64,000 nt of DNA from Gemmatimonadota bacterium (GTDB lineage Bacteria; Gemmatimonadota; Gemmatimonadetes; Longimicrobiales; Gaopeijiaceae): assembly GCA_028875075.1 (NCBI GenBank), contig JAPPGF010000007.1, positions 62,001 to 126,000 of the forward strand, in the 5' to 3' direction. How positions within the stretch are numbered: position 1 is the first letter of the stretch; each line of letters starts with the position of its first letter. Under the pieces are notes generated by a model. That model had not been told where the DNA came from. It worked only from the letters and a program-made list of their open reading frames with translations, and searched no databases. Shown here piece after piece: positions 10,814-19,793 of this stretch. A program made the translations under genes and the position numbers.

Positions 10814-12379
10814 TCAGCGCGCTGGGTCCAGGTCGAGCACGACGCAGCCGAGGTCGAGGTCGGTCTCGCCGGGACCCGGTTCGGCGAAAGCGTCTCGCAA
10901 GTGCGAGACGATGTCGACAGGGAGGATGCCCTCGCCCCGGCCAGCTCGCACGGCGGCACGTCCAGAGCCGTGCAGCGCCAGAGCGGCGGCGAGCCGCGGG
11001 TTGAGTCCGCGGGCAAGCAATGCGCCCGCCGTACCGGTGAGGACGTCTCCCATGCCACCCGTCGCCAGGTCCGACGAGCCCACGGAATCGATCAGCACAG
11101 GCTCGCCGGGCGCAGCCACCAACGAGGGAAGCCCCTTGAGGATGATGGCGCATCCCAATGTCTCTGAAGCCTCCCTAGCCACGTCGACCCGCCGACCTCG
11201 GATCTCGTCCTTCCCGAAGCGCGAGATGCGTGCCATTTCTCCAGCGTGTGGTGTTATCAGGCAAGGCCGCGCCGCCGCTGTCTCCTCGACGGAACAAGGC
11301 CTCCTGCTGCCGAGCAGCGTCAAGGCATCCGCGTCAAGCACAAGCGGCTGAGTGCCGGCGTTCAGCACGGTGCTGAGCACCTGTTCTCCCGACGTATCCG
11401 TACCGAGCCCGGGACCGACCGCGACGGCGTCCGCCGCGGCGGCACGCTCGACGAGGGCATCGCGGTCGGAAGCATCGACGAAGATCGTCTCGGGTGCGGC
11501 TGACTGCAGGATGACCCGATTGTCGGCGGCGGACGCTACGTGCACGAGCCCGGCACCGGCGCGGAGCGCCGCGCGTGCCGAGAGCACCGCCGCGCCGGCC
11601 ATCCCCGGCTTTCCCGCGACGATCAATACGGTGCCAACCCTGTACTTGTGGGTTTCCGGATCGCGCGGGGGGCGGGTGGCTGCGGCCCACGCCGGAGTGA
11701 CGAGCGCAGCTCCGAATCGTCCGTCCGTAACCGGCGGAAACCCGATCTCCACACCGATCAGTCGTCCGCGCAGCGCGCGCCCCTGCCCGAGAAGCGTGCC
11801 GAGCTTGGGCCATCCGAAGGCCACGGTCACGTCGGCGCGAACCGCCACTCCGGGAGTCACGCCCGTGGCCGCATCCACGCCCGAGGGCAAGTCGAGCGCG
11901 ACTATGGCGCCCCGTGCGGCATTCACCGAGTCGATCGCGCGTGCCTGCCGAGCGCGCGGCGACCCCCTTGTGCCTGTCCCCAGGATACCGTCCAGCACGA
12001 CGTCGGCCTCGGACAGGAGATCCCAGGCACTGTCGTCCGCCACGTCGACGACAACCGTGTGAACACGCCAGCCGTGCAGTAGAGGGTCATCGACAGCCCG
12101 GTCGGCGACGACCAGGGCGCGCACCGAACGGCCCCAGGCCGCGAGGGTCCGAAGCGCGACGAGCGCGTCACCGCCGTTGTTGCCTGCGCCGACGACCCCG
12201 ACCACGTCGCCGCGAGGGTACAGGCGCTGCACGACTTCGGCAGCGGCCCGCCCCGCACTCTCCATCAACGTGCGCCCAGGGACACCGTGTTCGGTCACCG
12301 CAAGCCGATCGAACACGGCCGACTCCTCGCCCGTGGCAGCTGGTACCTGCCCGCGCGCGAACGGGCGCACGCGCACCAT
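10814..12379 (-). CDS. nnrD: Bifunctional NAD(P)H-hydrate epimerase / ADP-dependent dehydratase
   Basis: This two-domain enzyme repairs hydrated NADH and NADPH. The N-terminal YjeF epimerase domain (about 1-215) has GVPGRTLMESAGRAAAEV, GAGNNGGDALVALR (64-77) and LDLPSGVDAATG. The C-terminal ribokinase-like dehydratase domain has KYRVGTVLIVAGKPGMAGA, DALTLLG, CLITPHAGEMARI and the signature SDLATGGMGDVLTG. Length is 521 from ATG 12379. It stands between the small zinc-ribbon gene and thiL on the same strand. Confidence 0.95.
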   Translation of the reverse strand: MVRVRPFARGQVPAATGEESAVFDRLAVTEHGVPGRTLMESAGRAAAEVVQRLYPRGDVVGVVGAGNNGGDALVALRTLAAWGRSVRALVVADRAVDDPLLHGWRVHTVVVDVADDSAWDLLSEADVVLDGILGTGTRGSPRARQARAIDSVNAARGAIVALDLPSGVDAATGVTPGVAVRADVTVAFGWPKLGTLLGQGRALRGRLIGVEIGFPPVTDGRFGAALVTPAWAAATRPPRDPETHKYRVGTVLIVAGKPGMAGAAVLSARAALRAGAGLVHVASAADNRVILQSAAPETIFVDASDRDALVERAAAADAVAVGPGLGTDTSGEQVLSTVLNAGTQPLVLDADALTLLGSRRPCSVEETAAARPCLITPHAGEMARISRFGKDEIRGRRVDVAREASETLGCAIILKGLPSLVAAPGEPVLIDSVGSSDLATGGMGDVLTGTAGALLARGLNPRLAAALALHGSGRAAVRAGRGEGILPVDIVSHLRDAFAEPGPGETDLDLGCVVLDLDPAR

Positions 12380-12459
12380 CTATGGAAGCTCCCGGATCCG
12401 AGAACCGCCCGGCGGGGAGAGCACGGGAGTGGCCAGCCGGTGTGAGTGGCAGGGTACTG

Positions 12460-12657
12460 CTATTTGTAACTCTGTCCGATGGTACGTCCGAACGTGATCT
12501 CGCCGTTGTCGATCCGGATGTTGAAGCCGCAGTCCGGGTTCGAGCAGACCCATGCCTTGTAACGAATGGGCGCGCCGTCCCGTCCGTAGTCCGAAAGTGG
12601 TAGCAGGACTCCGTCCTCGCACTTCCGACAGCGAGGTAGGGCGGTCTCGTCGGCCAT
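12460..12657 (-). CDS. Small zinc-ribbon protein of unknown function
   Basis: A 65-residue protein with two cysteine pairs, CRKC near residue 10 and CSNPDC near residue 38, spaced as in a zinc ribbon. Between them is a basic and aromatic segment (YGRDGAPIRYKAWV) and after them GFNIRIDNGEITFG. There is no signal or membrane segment. It lies about 15 bases downstream of the Minf_1886-like gene and probably shares its transcript. The function is not known to me; nucleic-acid or protein binding is a guess from the fold. Confidence 0.7.
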   Translation of the reverse strand: MADETALPRCRKCEDGVLLPLSDYGRDGAPIRYKAWVCSNPDCGFNIRIDNGEITFGRTIGQSYK

Positions 12658-12672
12658 GTGCGTCCCCTTCGG

Positions 12673-13080
12673 TCAGGGCTTGGCTCCCCAAGGATACCCC
12701 AGCTCGAAGGCTTCCTCGAAATCGAACACGGCGTGGAAGTCCTCCTTCCGGTCGTCATCCTGCTTGGTCAGGATGCCGCACTCGACCAGCGCGAAGACGA
12801 TATCGCCCAAATCCTCGGTGGCGTGGATGCCCCAGTGTTCCAACACTGTGCGCGCCATCGGTCCGTAGCGTTCTAACGCCAGCTCGCGCACGCCCTGCGC
12901 AAGTTCCTGCCCGGAGATGTGCCGTGGACGTTCAAGCCGCTGCATCACGTGATGAAGCGAGGACAGGAGAAACAGGTACGCCTTCCCGTGAAAGCGCGGG
13001 TTCTTCTCCTGAAGCTGGAGGAGTATCTCCTCGGCGAACTGCACGTCTGTCATGCGATCTGCAATGTCGCCCGAGGCCAT
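12673..13080 (-). CDS. Minf_1886-family conserved protein
   Basis: The sequence matches the pattern I know from this uncharacterised family: an N-terminal helix (FAEEILLQLQEKNPRFHGKA), YLFLLSSLHHVMQRL, RHISGQELAQGVRELAL, YGPMARTVLEHWGI, TEDLGDIVFALVECGIL and a closing EDFHAVFDFEEAFEL. It is a soluble, probably helical protein of about 135 residues with no known activity. The start may be ATG 13080 or ATG 13053; neither has a strong ribosome-binding site. It lies between glyA and the zinc-ribbon gene. Confidence 0.75.
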   Translation of the reverse strand: MASGDIADRMTDVQFAEEILLQLQEKNPRFHGKAYLFLLSSLHHVMQRLERPRHISGQELAQGVRELALERYGPMARTVLEHWGIHATEDLGDIVFALVECGILTKQDDDRKEDFHAVFDFEEAFELGYPWGAKP

Positions 13081-13203
13081 GGCGAGCGCTAGGCCCGCCA
13101 CCGGAGGCATTCGGCGATACGAAGTGCGTAGGGTGCCATGCCGGCACCGGCCGGTGATTGGCCGGGCGAGGCCGCGACCGGGCGCTGCCATGGGCGCATG
13201 CCG

Positions 13204-14469
13204 TCACGCCACGCCCGCGAGCTCCGGATAGAGCGGGAATGCCTGGCACAAATCGGTGACTCGGCTCCGCACGCGCCCGATGAGGCCGTCGTCGCCGGGC
13301 TTCTCCAGCACGTCAGCGATCCAACCGGCGATGAGCGCCATCTCGGCTTCGGTCATGCCTCGCGTCGTCACGGCCGGAGTGCCGATTCGGAGTCCGGACG
13401 CGACGAACGGCGAGCGCGTCTCGCCCGGGACCGTGTTCTTGTTTACTGTCATGCCCGCACGCTCCAGCGTCGCCTCGGCATCCTTGCCCGTCAGCTCGGT
13501 GTGGCTTCCGCGCAGGTCCACGAGCACGAGATGGTTGTCCGTGCCGCCGCTCACGAGCCGGAATCCATGCTCCGTCAGCCCGTCAGCGAGCGCCTTGGCG
13601 TTGGCGACGATCTGCCGCTGGTAGCCCGCGAACTCGGGTTCCAGGGCTTCCTTGAAGGACACTGCCTTCGCTGCGATCACGTGCATGAGCGGCCCGCCTT
13701 GGAGCGCGGGGAAGACCGACTTGTCGATGGCCTTCGCGTGCTCTGCGCGGCACAAGATCATGCCCCCCCTTGGCCCGCGCAGCGTCTTGTGTGTGGTGGT
13801 CGTCACAACGTCCGAGTGCGGTACCGGGCTCGGATGGACACCGGCGGCCACCAGTCCGGCGATATGAGCCATGTCCACCATGAGTACGGCCTCCACTTCT
13901 CGCGCGACTTCACCGAAAACTGCGAAGTCGATCGTTCGCGGATACGCGCTCGCGCCTGCGATGATCATCTTCGGCCGCTCTCGCCGAGCCTGATCGCGCA
14001 GCGCATCGTAGTCGATACGCTGATCCGACTCGCGAACGCCGTATGCGCAGACCTCAAAGAGCATCCCCGAGAAGTTCACCGGTGAGCCGTGCGTAAGGTG
14101 TCCCCCGTGGCTCAGGTTCATTCCCAACAACGCGTCTCCGGGCTTCAGGAACGCCAGGTACACGGCTTGGTTGGCCTGCGCTCCCGAATGCGGCTGCACG
14201 TTGGCGTGATCGGCGCCGAAGAGCTGCTTGGCCCGCTGGCGCGCAAGGTCCTCGGCGATGTCCACGCACTCGCAGCCGCCGTAGTAACGCTTGCCCGGCA
14301 GGCCCTCCGCGTACTTGTTCGTCAGCACGGTGCCGAGCGCATCGAGGACGGCACGGGACACGAAGTTCTCGCTCGCGATCAATTCGAGCTGGGAGGACTG
14401 GCGGACGGCCTCGTTGCGGACGGCCTCGAACAGCTGGGGATCGGCGCTCTTCAGATGATCATAGCTCAT
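13204..14469 (-). CDS. glyA: Serine hydroxymethyltransferase
   Basis: GlyA moves the serine beta-carbon to tetrahydrofolate, giving glycine and methylene-THF. From ATG 14469 it is 421 residues. The PLP lysine is in [14 protein letters not shown] (K228), substrate and cofactor motifs include [10 protein letters not shown] (29-38), [15 protein letters not shown] (51-65), SGAQAN and [13 protein letters not shown]. All fit the enzyme closely. A long leader of about 165 bases separates it from a possible -10 box. Minf_1886-like and zinc-ribbon genes follow. Confidence 0.97.
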   Translation of the reverse strand: MSYDHLKSADPQLFEAVRNEAVRQSSQLELIASENFVSRAVLDALGTVLTNKYAEGLPGKRYYGGCECVDIAEDLARQRAKQLFGADHANVQPHSGAQANQAVYLAFLKPGDALLGMNLSHGGHLTHGSPVNFSGMLFEVCAYGVRESDQRIDYDALRDQARRERPKMIIAGASAYPRTIDFAVFGEVAREVEAVLMVDMAHIAGLVAAGVHPSPVPHSDVVTTTTHKTLRGPRGGMILCRAEHAKAIDKSVFPALQGGPLMHVIAAKAVSFKEALEPEFAGYQRQIVANAKALADGLTEHGFRLVSGGTDNHLVLVDLRGSHTELTGKDAEATLERAGMTVNKNTVPGETRSPFVASGLRIGTPAVTTRGMTEAEMALIAGWIADVLEKPGDDGLIGRVRSRVTDLCQAFPLYPELAGVA

Positions 14470-14885
14470 GGGACTCGGCGTGCTTGTTGGTGCGTGGGCG
14501 TTCGCTTCAATCCGGATCTCGCAAAGGCGCGTGCGCAACGGCCGCGTGTAGGAGTCGGCCTGTCTCCTTGCAAGACTCTGTTCCCTTCGGGTCGCGCATC
14601 CGTCCGGCCGCGGGGATATCCCGCGTCTGCGCCCATAGTATAGCTGTACCCGCCGAACCCCAGGATGGCCTCGTCACACACGTCGCCGTCCCGTTAGCGG
14701 TCGGCTTGAGTGTGAGCCGGGCTTGGCGCGCTTCCCACGACCCCGCCCCGTGGGCGCAGCCACACTCCGCAATTACGTCTGCCAACGGGCAAGGCGGCAG
14801 CGTTCGCCACCGGCGTACGGGCGCAGGGCCTCGAGGATGCTCAGGCAGCCTCTGCCAAGCACCAAGACGCGTTGGATCTCCATGC
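14470..14885. other. Intergenic stretch between the CPBP gene and glyA
   Basis: About 415 bases. On the minus strand it contains a TATACT box (14637-14642) and then a GC-rich inverted repeat (GCGGGATATCCCCGC, near 14611-14626) in the presumed glyA leader. I compared the leader with glycine, ZTP, THF and SAM riboswitch cores from memory and saw no convincing match. No gene is recognised. Confidence 0.4.
14637..14642 (-). promoter_or_regulatory. Possible glyA -10 element
   Basis: On the minus strand TATACT stands about 168 bases before the glyA start. The position 17 bases upstream reads TCCTGG, not a good -35, so this is only a weak candidate. Confidence 0.25.
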
Positions 14886-15767
14886 TCAGGTTCCCTCCCT
14901 CGTCGAGCCGGCCCGCGTGTTACCCGGGCTGGAGCGCGGCCGCCCCCCGAGCCGGGACGTACACCACGTCCAAGCCGCGGCCGCCACGACTGCCCCGGTG
15001 GCGAGTACGCTCCCCTCGGGGCCGAACGCGCCTCCACTCAACCAGGCGGGTCCCCCTGCGCACGACTCGATCAGCGGCGCGTCTACCAACTCCAGCCCGC
15101 TGAGCGGCAGGTCGGCCAGGAACGCGTGGGCCCAGTTCCATCCCAGGTGCGCCCCCGTCGGCCACCACAGACTACCCGTTCGGAGACGCAGCGCGCCCAA
15201 GAATAGGCCCGCAGCGACTATGTTGGCGAACCCGATCCAGCCGATCTCCGGATTGCCCGTGTGGAGCAGTGCAAACGCAACCGAGGTAAGGCCGATCGCC
15301 CACTTGGACCCCCAGACCTCGCTCAATGCGAGCAGGGGGTAGCCGCGGAGCATCGCCTCCTCGGCGGCTGCCGGGATCGCGAGCAGCCAGAGCGAGCCTA
15401 GACCCGCCGCCAGCCACTCCCCCCACCCACCGGCGTCGGCTGTCCACCGAAGCCCGCCGAGCGCAACGATCAAGCCGACCGTGAGGAGCGCGACGGCCGC
15501 ACCCAGCGCAAGGCCCAGCGCAACGCCCGAGCCGCTCTTTGGACTCAGGCCAAAACCGAGCGTGCTCAAGGGGCGTCCTTCCAGTCCGAGCAGCAGCGAT
15601 CCGGCAATCAGCCCCCCCGCCAACCCGGGGAGCGCTAGCCAGGGAAGTACGGGGGGCGTCAGTACAGCCGCCGGTACTGCGATCGCCAACCAGATCGCCG
15701 TGAACAGCAGCAGCCGGAGTACGACCCGAATGCCCGGACGCAGGGCACGGCCGGAGTCACTCCGCAA
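14886..15767 (-). CDS. CPBP-family intramembrane glutamic-type protease
   Basis: The protein is strongly hydrophobic with about seven or eight membrane segments. It carries the CPBP (Abi/Rce1) motifs: EEAMLRGYPLL (the EExxxR motif), FALLHTGNPEIG (catalytic-site His) and GAHLGWNW (third motif with HxxxN). Such membrane proteases resemble CAAX prenyl proteases, but bacterial substrates are mostly unknown. The first in-frame start is TTG 15767, six bases from the thiolase stop, so the two may be coupled. A hydrophilic C-terminal tail (TSRLGGRPRSSPGN) follows the last helix. Confidence 0.82.
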   Translation of the reverse strand: MRSDSGRALRPGIRVVLRLLLFTAIWLAIAVPAAVLTPPVLPWLALPGLAGGLIAGSLLLGLEGRPLSTLGFGLSPKSGSGVALGLALGAAVALLTVGLIVALGGLRWTADAGGWGEWLAAGLGSLWLLAIPAAAEEAMLRGYPLLALSEVWGSKWAIGLTSVAFALLHTGNPEIGWIGFANIVAAGLFLGALRLRTGSLWWPTGAHLGWNWAHAFLADLPLSGLELVDAPLIESCAGGPAWLSGGAFGPEGSVLATGAVVAAAAWTWCTSRLGGRPRSSPGNTRAGSTREGT

Positions 15768-15772
15768 CCCAG

Positions 15773-16986
15773 TCAGGTCCTCTCCACCGAGAGCGCGACC
15801 GCGCTACCGCCTCCGAGGCACAGGGTCGCGAGGCCAGTTTCTGCTCCGCGATCCTGCATGGCAGCGAGCAGGGTGACAAGCACGCGGGTCCCAGAACAGC
15901 CGATCGGGTGCCCCAGCGCGATGGCTCCACCGTTTACGTTCACGTGCTCCGGATCCGTCTTCAGCGCGCGAATGTCCGCGATCGCCTGGACCGCAAAGGC
16001 CTCGTTGACCTCGATCAACCGGTAGTCGCCGATCGCCTTCCCCTCCCCGCGCATCAGGCGCCGGACTGCGTCGACGGGCGCGAAGAACAAGTCTCGCGGC
16101 TCCGTCGCAGCTGAAGCGTAACCGGTGATGTGCGCATCCACGGCGAGACCGTGGGCCAGGGCGTATGCGAGCGAGCAGACCGCGACCGCGGCCGTCCCGT
16201 CGCTGAGGCCCGGTGCGTTGCCCGCAGTTACTACCAGCGCTTCAATTCCCCGCAGTGCTTCCGAACCGAAGGCAGGCTCAAGCAAGGCCAGTGCTTCGGC
16301 AGTCGTGTCGCGACGCGGCGACTCGTCGACGTCGACAGTCGTGGAAGCCTTCCTGTCACGCACTTTCACCGGCACGATCTCGTCAGCGAATTTGCCCGTG
16401 TCGATCGCGCGTACGGCCCGTCGGTGCGACTCGAGCGCGAAGGCGTCGGCTTCCGAGCGGCTGACGACGGCCTCGCGAGCCGTGTACTCCGCGTGACCAC
16501 CCATGTGGCAGTTCCCGAACGCGCACCACAGCCCGTCCAAGACGATGCCGTCTTGCAGGCTCTGATCACCAGCTTCACTCCGTCGCGTAGACCGTGCAGG
16601 TAATGGGGTGCGTTTGACATCGACTCCATCCCCCCGGCCACGACCAGTCGGGCGTCACCCACACGGATCGCCTGGGCTGCCAACATGACGGCCTTGAGCC
16701 CCGAGCCACAGACCTTGTTCACCGTGACCGCAGGTATCGAGGCAGGCAGTCCACTTCTGATGGCTGCCTGTCGGGCCGGCGCCTGACCCGCCCCGGCAGT
16801 CACGACGTGACCCATGATCACCTCGTCGACCTCACCGGGATCGATCCCGGACCGCGCAACAGCGGCCCCAAGGGCGACGGCTCCGAGTTCGGTCGCCGTG
16901 AGCGGAGCGAGTCCGCCCACGAACCGCCCGATCGGCGTCCGCGCCCCGCCCTTCAGGATGAGCGGAATGTGGTCCTGATCACTCAT
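15773..16986 (-). pseudogene. Acetyl-CoA C-acyltransferase (thiolase), interrupted by a one-base frameshift
   Basis: Thiolases form or cleave acetoacetyl-CoA and longer ketoacyl-CoAs. The N-terminal half runs from ATG 16986 and includes [10 protein letters not shown], the active-site [12 protein letters not shown] and [13 protein letters not shown]. The C-terminal half, in another frame, includes [36 protein letters not shown] (catalytic His) and CLGGGSAVAL (second Cys). The frames join at 16569-16570 if one G is added ([15 protein letters not shown] is restored, as in intact thiolases). All catalytic residues are intact, so the break is either recent or a sequence error. It lies between an MBL-fold hydrolase and a CPBP gene. 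Confidence 0.8.
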
Positions 16987-17110
16987 CCCGCATGCCTCCC
17001 CGCATCAGGGTCGGGAATAACCCCCGACTAGTGATACCGGGACAGGCGCCGGCACGTGCCCTGCGAGTGACCTCTTCTGCGCGTCGGACAGAGCGCCCCG
17101 AGCCTGGGCC

Positions 17111-18022
17111 TTAACCAGCGGCCTCGACGGTGCGCTCTGCCGGGGCGGGGACCAGCGCGACCGGTTTCTCTCTCGGATCAAGGCGCCCCCAGGGAAGGAC
17201 CGGATCGTGGTCGAAGATGAGCAGCCATTCTTCGGCGCGGGCCCGGTCCCACAGGGCCCGCTTGGTCTCGAGCGCGACCAGCGGCTCCAGGTCGAACCCC
17301 ATGAGCCATGGCAGATCGAGATGGAAGGATGTCGGGCACGCATCCCCGAGGAAGCAAGCCTTGTCGTCGCCGCTCTGGACCATCACCGACTGGTGGAACG
17401 GGACGTGCCCCGGAGTGGGCAGGACGCTTACGCCATCCGTGACCTCGACCGCGCCGTCCACGTGGTCCTGAAGCCCGGAGGTCTCCACTGGATCGAAGTT
17501 GTGACGGAGGTAGGTCGCGCGAGTCCGTTCATTGGCGGCCCTCGCGAACTCGATCTCACGACCCTGGACCAGGTAACGCGCGTTGGCGAAGGCCGGGACA
17601 ACGCGTCCGTCCGGGTCACGCATGGTGTTGCCCCCGGCATGATCGAAATGCAGGTGGGTTGAGACTACCAGGTCGATTTGTTCCGGGGTGAAACCGGCGG
17701 CCCGAATGGCCGTCTCAAGGCGAGTCGGCTCGCCCGCGTTGTCCACTCCGTAGATGTGGTGGAACTTCTTGTCCTCCTTGTTTCCGATGCCCGTGTCGAC
17801 CAGGACAAGCGCGTTGGGAGCCTCCACGAGAAGGCACCGAAGGGCAAGTGGAATCCGGTTGCGCGCATCTGCCGGGATCCGCTTCTCCCACAGAAGCTTC
17901 GCTACGATGCCGAACATGGCTCCACCGTCGAGCCACAGCAGCCCGGCCTCCAGCGCATGGACCCTTATCGCTCCCACCTGCGTCGTGCTGACAAGCGGCA
18001 ACTCGTCGGCCCGCTCGGGCAT
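17111..18022 (-). CDS. MBL-fold metallo-hydrolase (lactonase-like)
   Basis: A 300-residue metallo-beta-lactamase-fold enzyme. The metal motif is STHLHFDHAGG, followed by PTPGHVPFHQSV (third His), FLGDACPTSFHLDLPW (bridging Asp) and IFDHDPVLPWG (last His). The layout resembles N-acyl-homoserine-lactone lactonase relatives, but the substrate cannot be told from sequence. No signal peptide. ATG 18022 stands 12 bases after a strong AAGGAGG; a TTG at 18031 would be only 4 bases after it, so either start is possible. A gap of about 124 bases leads to the thiolase. Confidence 0.85.
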   Translation of the reverse strand: MPERADELPLVSTTQVGAIRVHALEAGLLWLDGGAMFGIVAKLLWEKRIPADARNRIPLALRCLLVEAPNALVLVDTGIGNKEDKKFHHIYGVDNAGEPTRLETAIRAAGFTPEQIDLVVSTHLHFDHAGGNTMRDPDGRVVPAFANARYLVQGREIEFARAANERTRATYLRHNFDPVETSGLQDHVDGAVEVTDGVSVLPTPGHVPFHQSVMVQSGDDKACFLGDACPTSFHLDLPWLMGFDLEPLVALETKRALWDRARAEEWLLIFDHDPVLPWGRLDPREKPVALVPAPAERTVEAAG

Positions 18023-18055
18023 CTTCGTCAAAGCACCTCCTTGGCCCGAAAGGGA

Positions 18056-18873
18056 CTAGGACCGGCCGACGCCTTGCGGGCGGCGGCGAGACCCCGGGGT
18101 TCGGACCGCTGCGCTGCGACGGTGTCTTCGACGCGGTTGCGCCAGCCGCTCCACCAGCCCGTCCAGATCCCCGACCCCCTGTCGGGAGGCCTCGTCAACG
18201 AGACACAGCAGAGCCCGGACGGTCTCAGACGCGTCTCCGTGCGCGCGATGTCGCTGGAGACTGGGGATGCCGTAGTACGCTGCTACCGCGTCCAGGTTTC
18301 GTCGTCGAAGCCAGGGCACGAGAATGCGAGCCAGACGCAGGGTGCAGAGCCTCGGCAGGTCGGGAACGCGCCCGGTTGCCTCTTCCAGCTGGGCGCTCGC
18401 GAAGTGCCAGTCGAACGCCGTGTTGTGCGCGACGAGGACCCGCCCTTCGAGGCAGCCGTGAAGCTCCTCGGCGATGTGCCGGAACGCGGGTACGTCCGGC
18501 AACATGCCCGGATGGATGCCGGTGAGCCCCTGCACGAAGGGCGGCACTGCCGGTCGGGGTTCACGAGCGTGCACCACTCGCCGACGACTACACCCCCTTG
18601 TACTTCGACGACCGTGATATCGATGATCCGGTGGCCTTGCGCGAAGGAGCCCCCCGTGGTCCCGACGTCCAGCACCGCGAACCGGACTTCGGGGAGCGGG
18701 GCTCCCTGCAATCGCGCGTGGGCGGTCCGGCGCCAGACGTCGGCGTCGTCGACCCGGAACCGGCGGTCAGCCCCGAGCAGTGTGAAGACCGCTCGTGAAG
18801 CGGCGCCGGCACTTCCCGACAGTTTGAGCACGTCGTGCGCGATCTCAAGCGTGTACGCTGGCCCACCCGCCAA
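18056..18873 (-). pseudogene. DnaQ-type 3'-5' exonuclease, frameshifted and missing a catalytic Glu
   Basis: An N-terminal helical part (LEIAHDVLKLSGSAGAASRA, DRRFRVDDADVWRRT) precedes an exonuclease domain. Exo I reads FAVLDVGTTGGS, where the family has DxETTG: the codon is GGG instead of GAG, so the second catalytic carboxylate is lost. After LVNPDR the frame breaks at about 18549-18553. The other frame continues with PPFVQGLTGIHPGML, Exo II HNTAFDWHF and Exo III HRAHGDASET. Adding one base restores the expected RPVPPF. Two independent lesions argue for a real pseudogene more than for a sequencing slip. The normal role would be nuclease proofreading or repair. Confidence 0.75.
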
Positions 18874-18911
18874 GTGCGCCGCAGCTCACTGTACGAGGGA
18901 GCTGCCCGGGT

Positions 18912-19577
18912 TCATCCCCACGGAGTTCGCCCCGCTTGCGTAAGCGCGAACGAGAGGGCTTCCAGCTCCATGACCATGTTGACGTCCTTGACCGCCACGC
19001 CGGCCGGCACGCGCAGCTGCATGGGCGCGAAATTAAGGATGCCCTTCACGCCTACCGCGACCGCCCGCGCCGACACGTCGGCCGCAGCCGGAGCGGGTAT
19101 CGCCAGGATCACGATCTCGACCCGCTCGGCGCGCAGCACGTGCTCCAACTCGGCGACGTCGCGCACGAGCACGCCCCTCCAGCACTTTCCCTGCTTGTTG
19201 GGGTCCGCATCGAGGACGGCCACGATCTCGAAGCCGCGCCGGCGGAATCCGGGATACTCGAAAAGCGCCGATCCTATTCGGCCAGCGCCCACTAGCGCGA
19301 CGCGCCACGAACGATCGAGACCGAGGATGTCGCGGAGTTCGGTGGCGAGCTGCCGGACTGCGTAACCGAGGCCCCGTTTCCCGAACGAGCCGAACAGCGA
19401 CAGGTCCTTGCGCACCTGCGCAGCCGTCGTGGCGGCACGCTCGGCGAGTTCCTCGCTCGAAATGGTGCCGACACCGCCCAGCTCTGCCTCTTCGAGGATC
19501 CGGAGGTAGAACGAGAGGCGACGAACCGTGGATTCTGAGATCCTGCGGGCCAGCACGCCCACACGGGGACCTTCCAT
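18912..19577 (-). CDS. rex: Redox-sensing transcriptional repressor Rex
   Basis: Rex senses the NADH/NAD ratio through a Rossmann domain and releases DNA when NADH is high. From ATG 19577 it is 221 residues. The winged-helix part has ISESTVRRLSFYLRIL, ISSEELAERAATTAAQVRKD and LSLFGSFGKRGLGY; the NAD part has VALVGAGRIGSALF (GxGxxG), VAVLDADPNKQG and ILNFAPMQLRVP. The C-terminal helix MVMELEALSFAL is the domain-swapped segment. A perfect Rex palindrome lies 38 bases before the start, so autoregulation is likely. The longer open frame to 19661 includes this operator and is not used. Confidence 0.95.
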   Translation of the reverse strand: MEGPRVGVLARRISESTVRRLSFYLRILEEAELGGVGTISSEELAERAATTAAQVRKDLSLFGSFGKRGLGYAVRQLATELRDILGLDRSWRVALVGAGRIGSALFEYPGFRRRGFEIVAVLDADPNKQGKCWRGVLVRDVAELEHVLRAERVEIVILAIPAPAAADVSARAVAVGVKGILNFAPMQLRVPAGVAVKDVNMVMELEALSFALTQAGRTPWG

Positions 19578-19614
19578 TCGACCGCCGAGGCTTGCACCGG
19601 GCAGCCTTCCCGGC

Positions 19615-19632
19615 TTGTGAAGTTCTTCACAA
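19615..19632. promoter_or_regulatory. Rex operator (perfect palindrome) in front of rex
   Basis: The site reads TTGTGAAGTTCTTCACAA, seven plus seven perfectly paired bases around GTTC. This matches the Rex consensus TTGTGAAN4TTCACAA as known from actinobacteria and firmicutes. It is 38 bases upstream of the rex start and just downstream of a possible -10 box (TATCTT on the minus strand), where a bound repressor would block transcription. Confidence 0.9.
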
Positions 19633-19793
19633 AGATAGGAGCCGGCTGCGGCCCGTGCCACCCGGCGTCCCGGGTGGCGCGCGTGAGGCCGAAGGGTAAA
19701 TCGTTTCCCTGCCGAGAGATGTCGACGCGGACGTGCGCGGAGGACGCCGGCCTCGCCGAGACCACGCCCCCGACCGCGACAGGGCCTACGCCC

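Noticed and set aside
14470-14640. Possible riboswitch in the glyA leader
   Set aside because: The leader is long and has an inverted repeat, but I could not match the conserved cores of glycine, ZTP, THF or SAM riboswitches.
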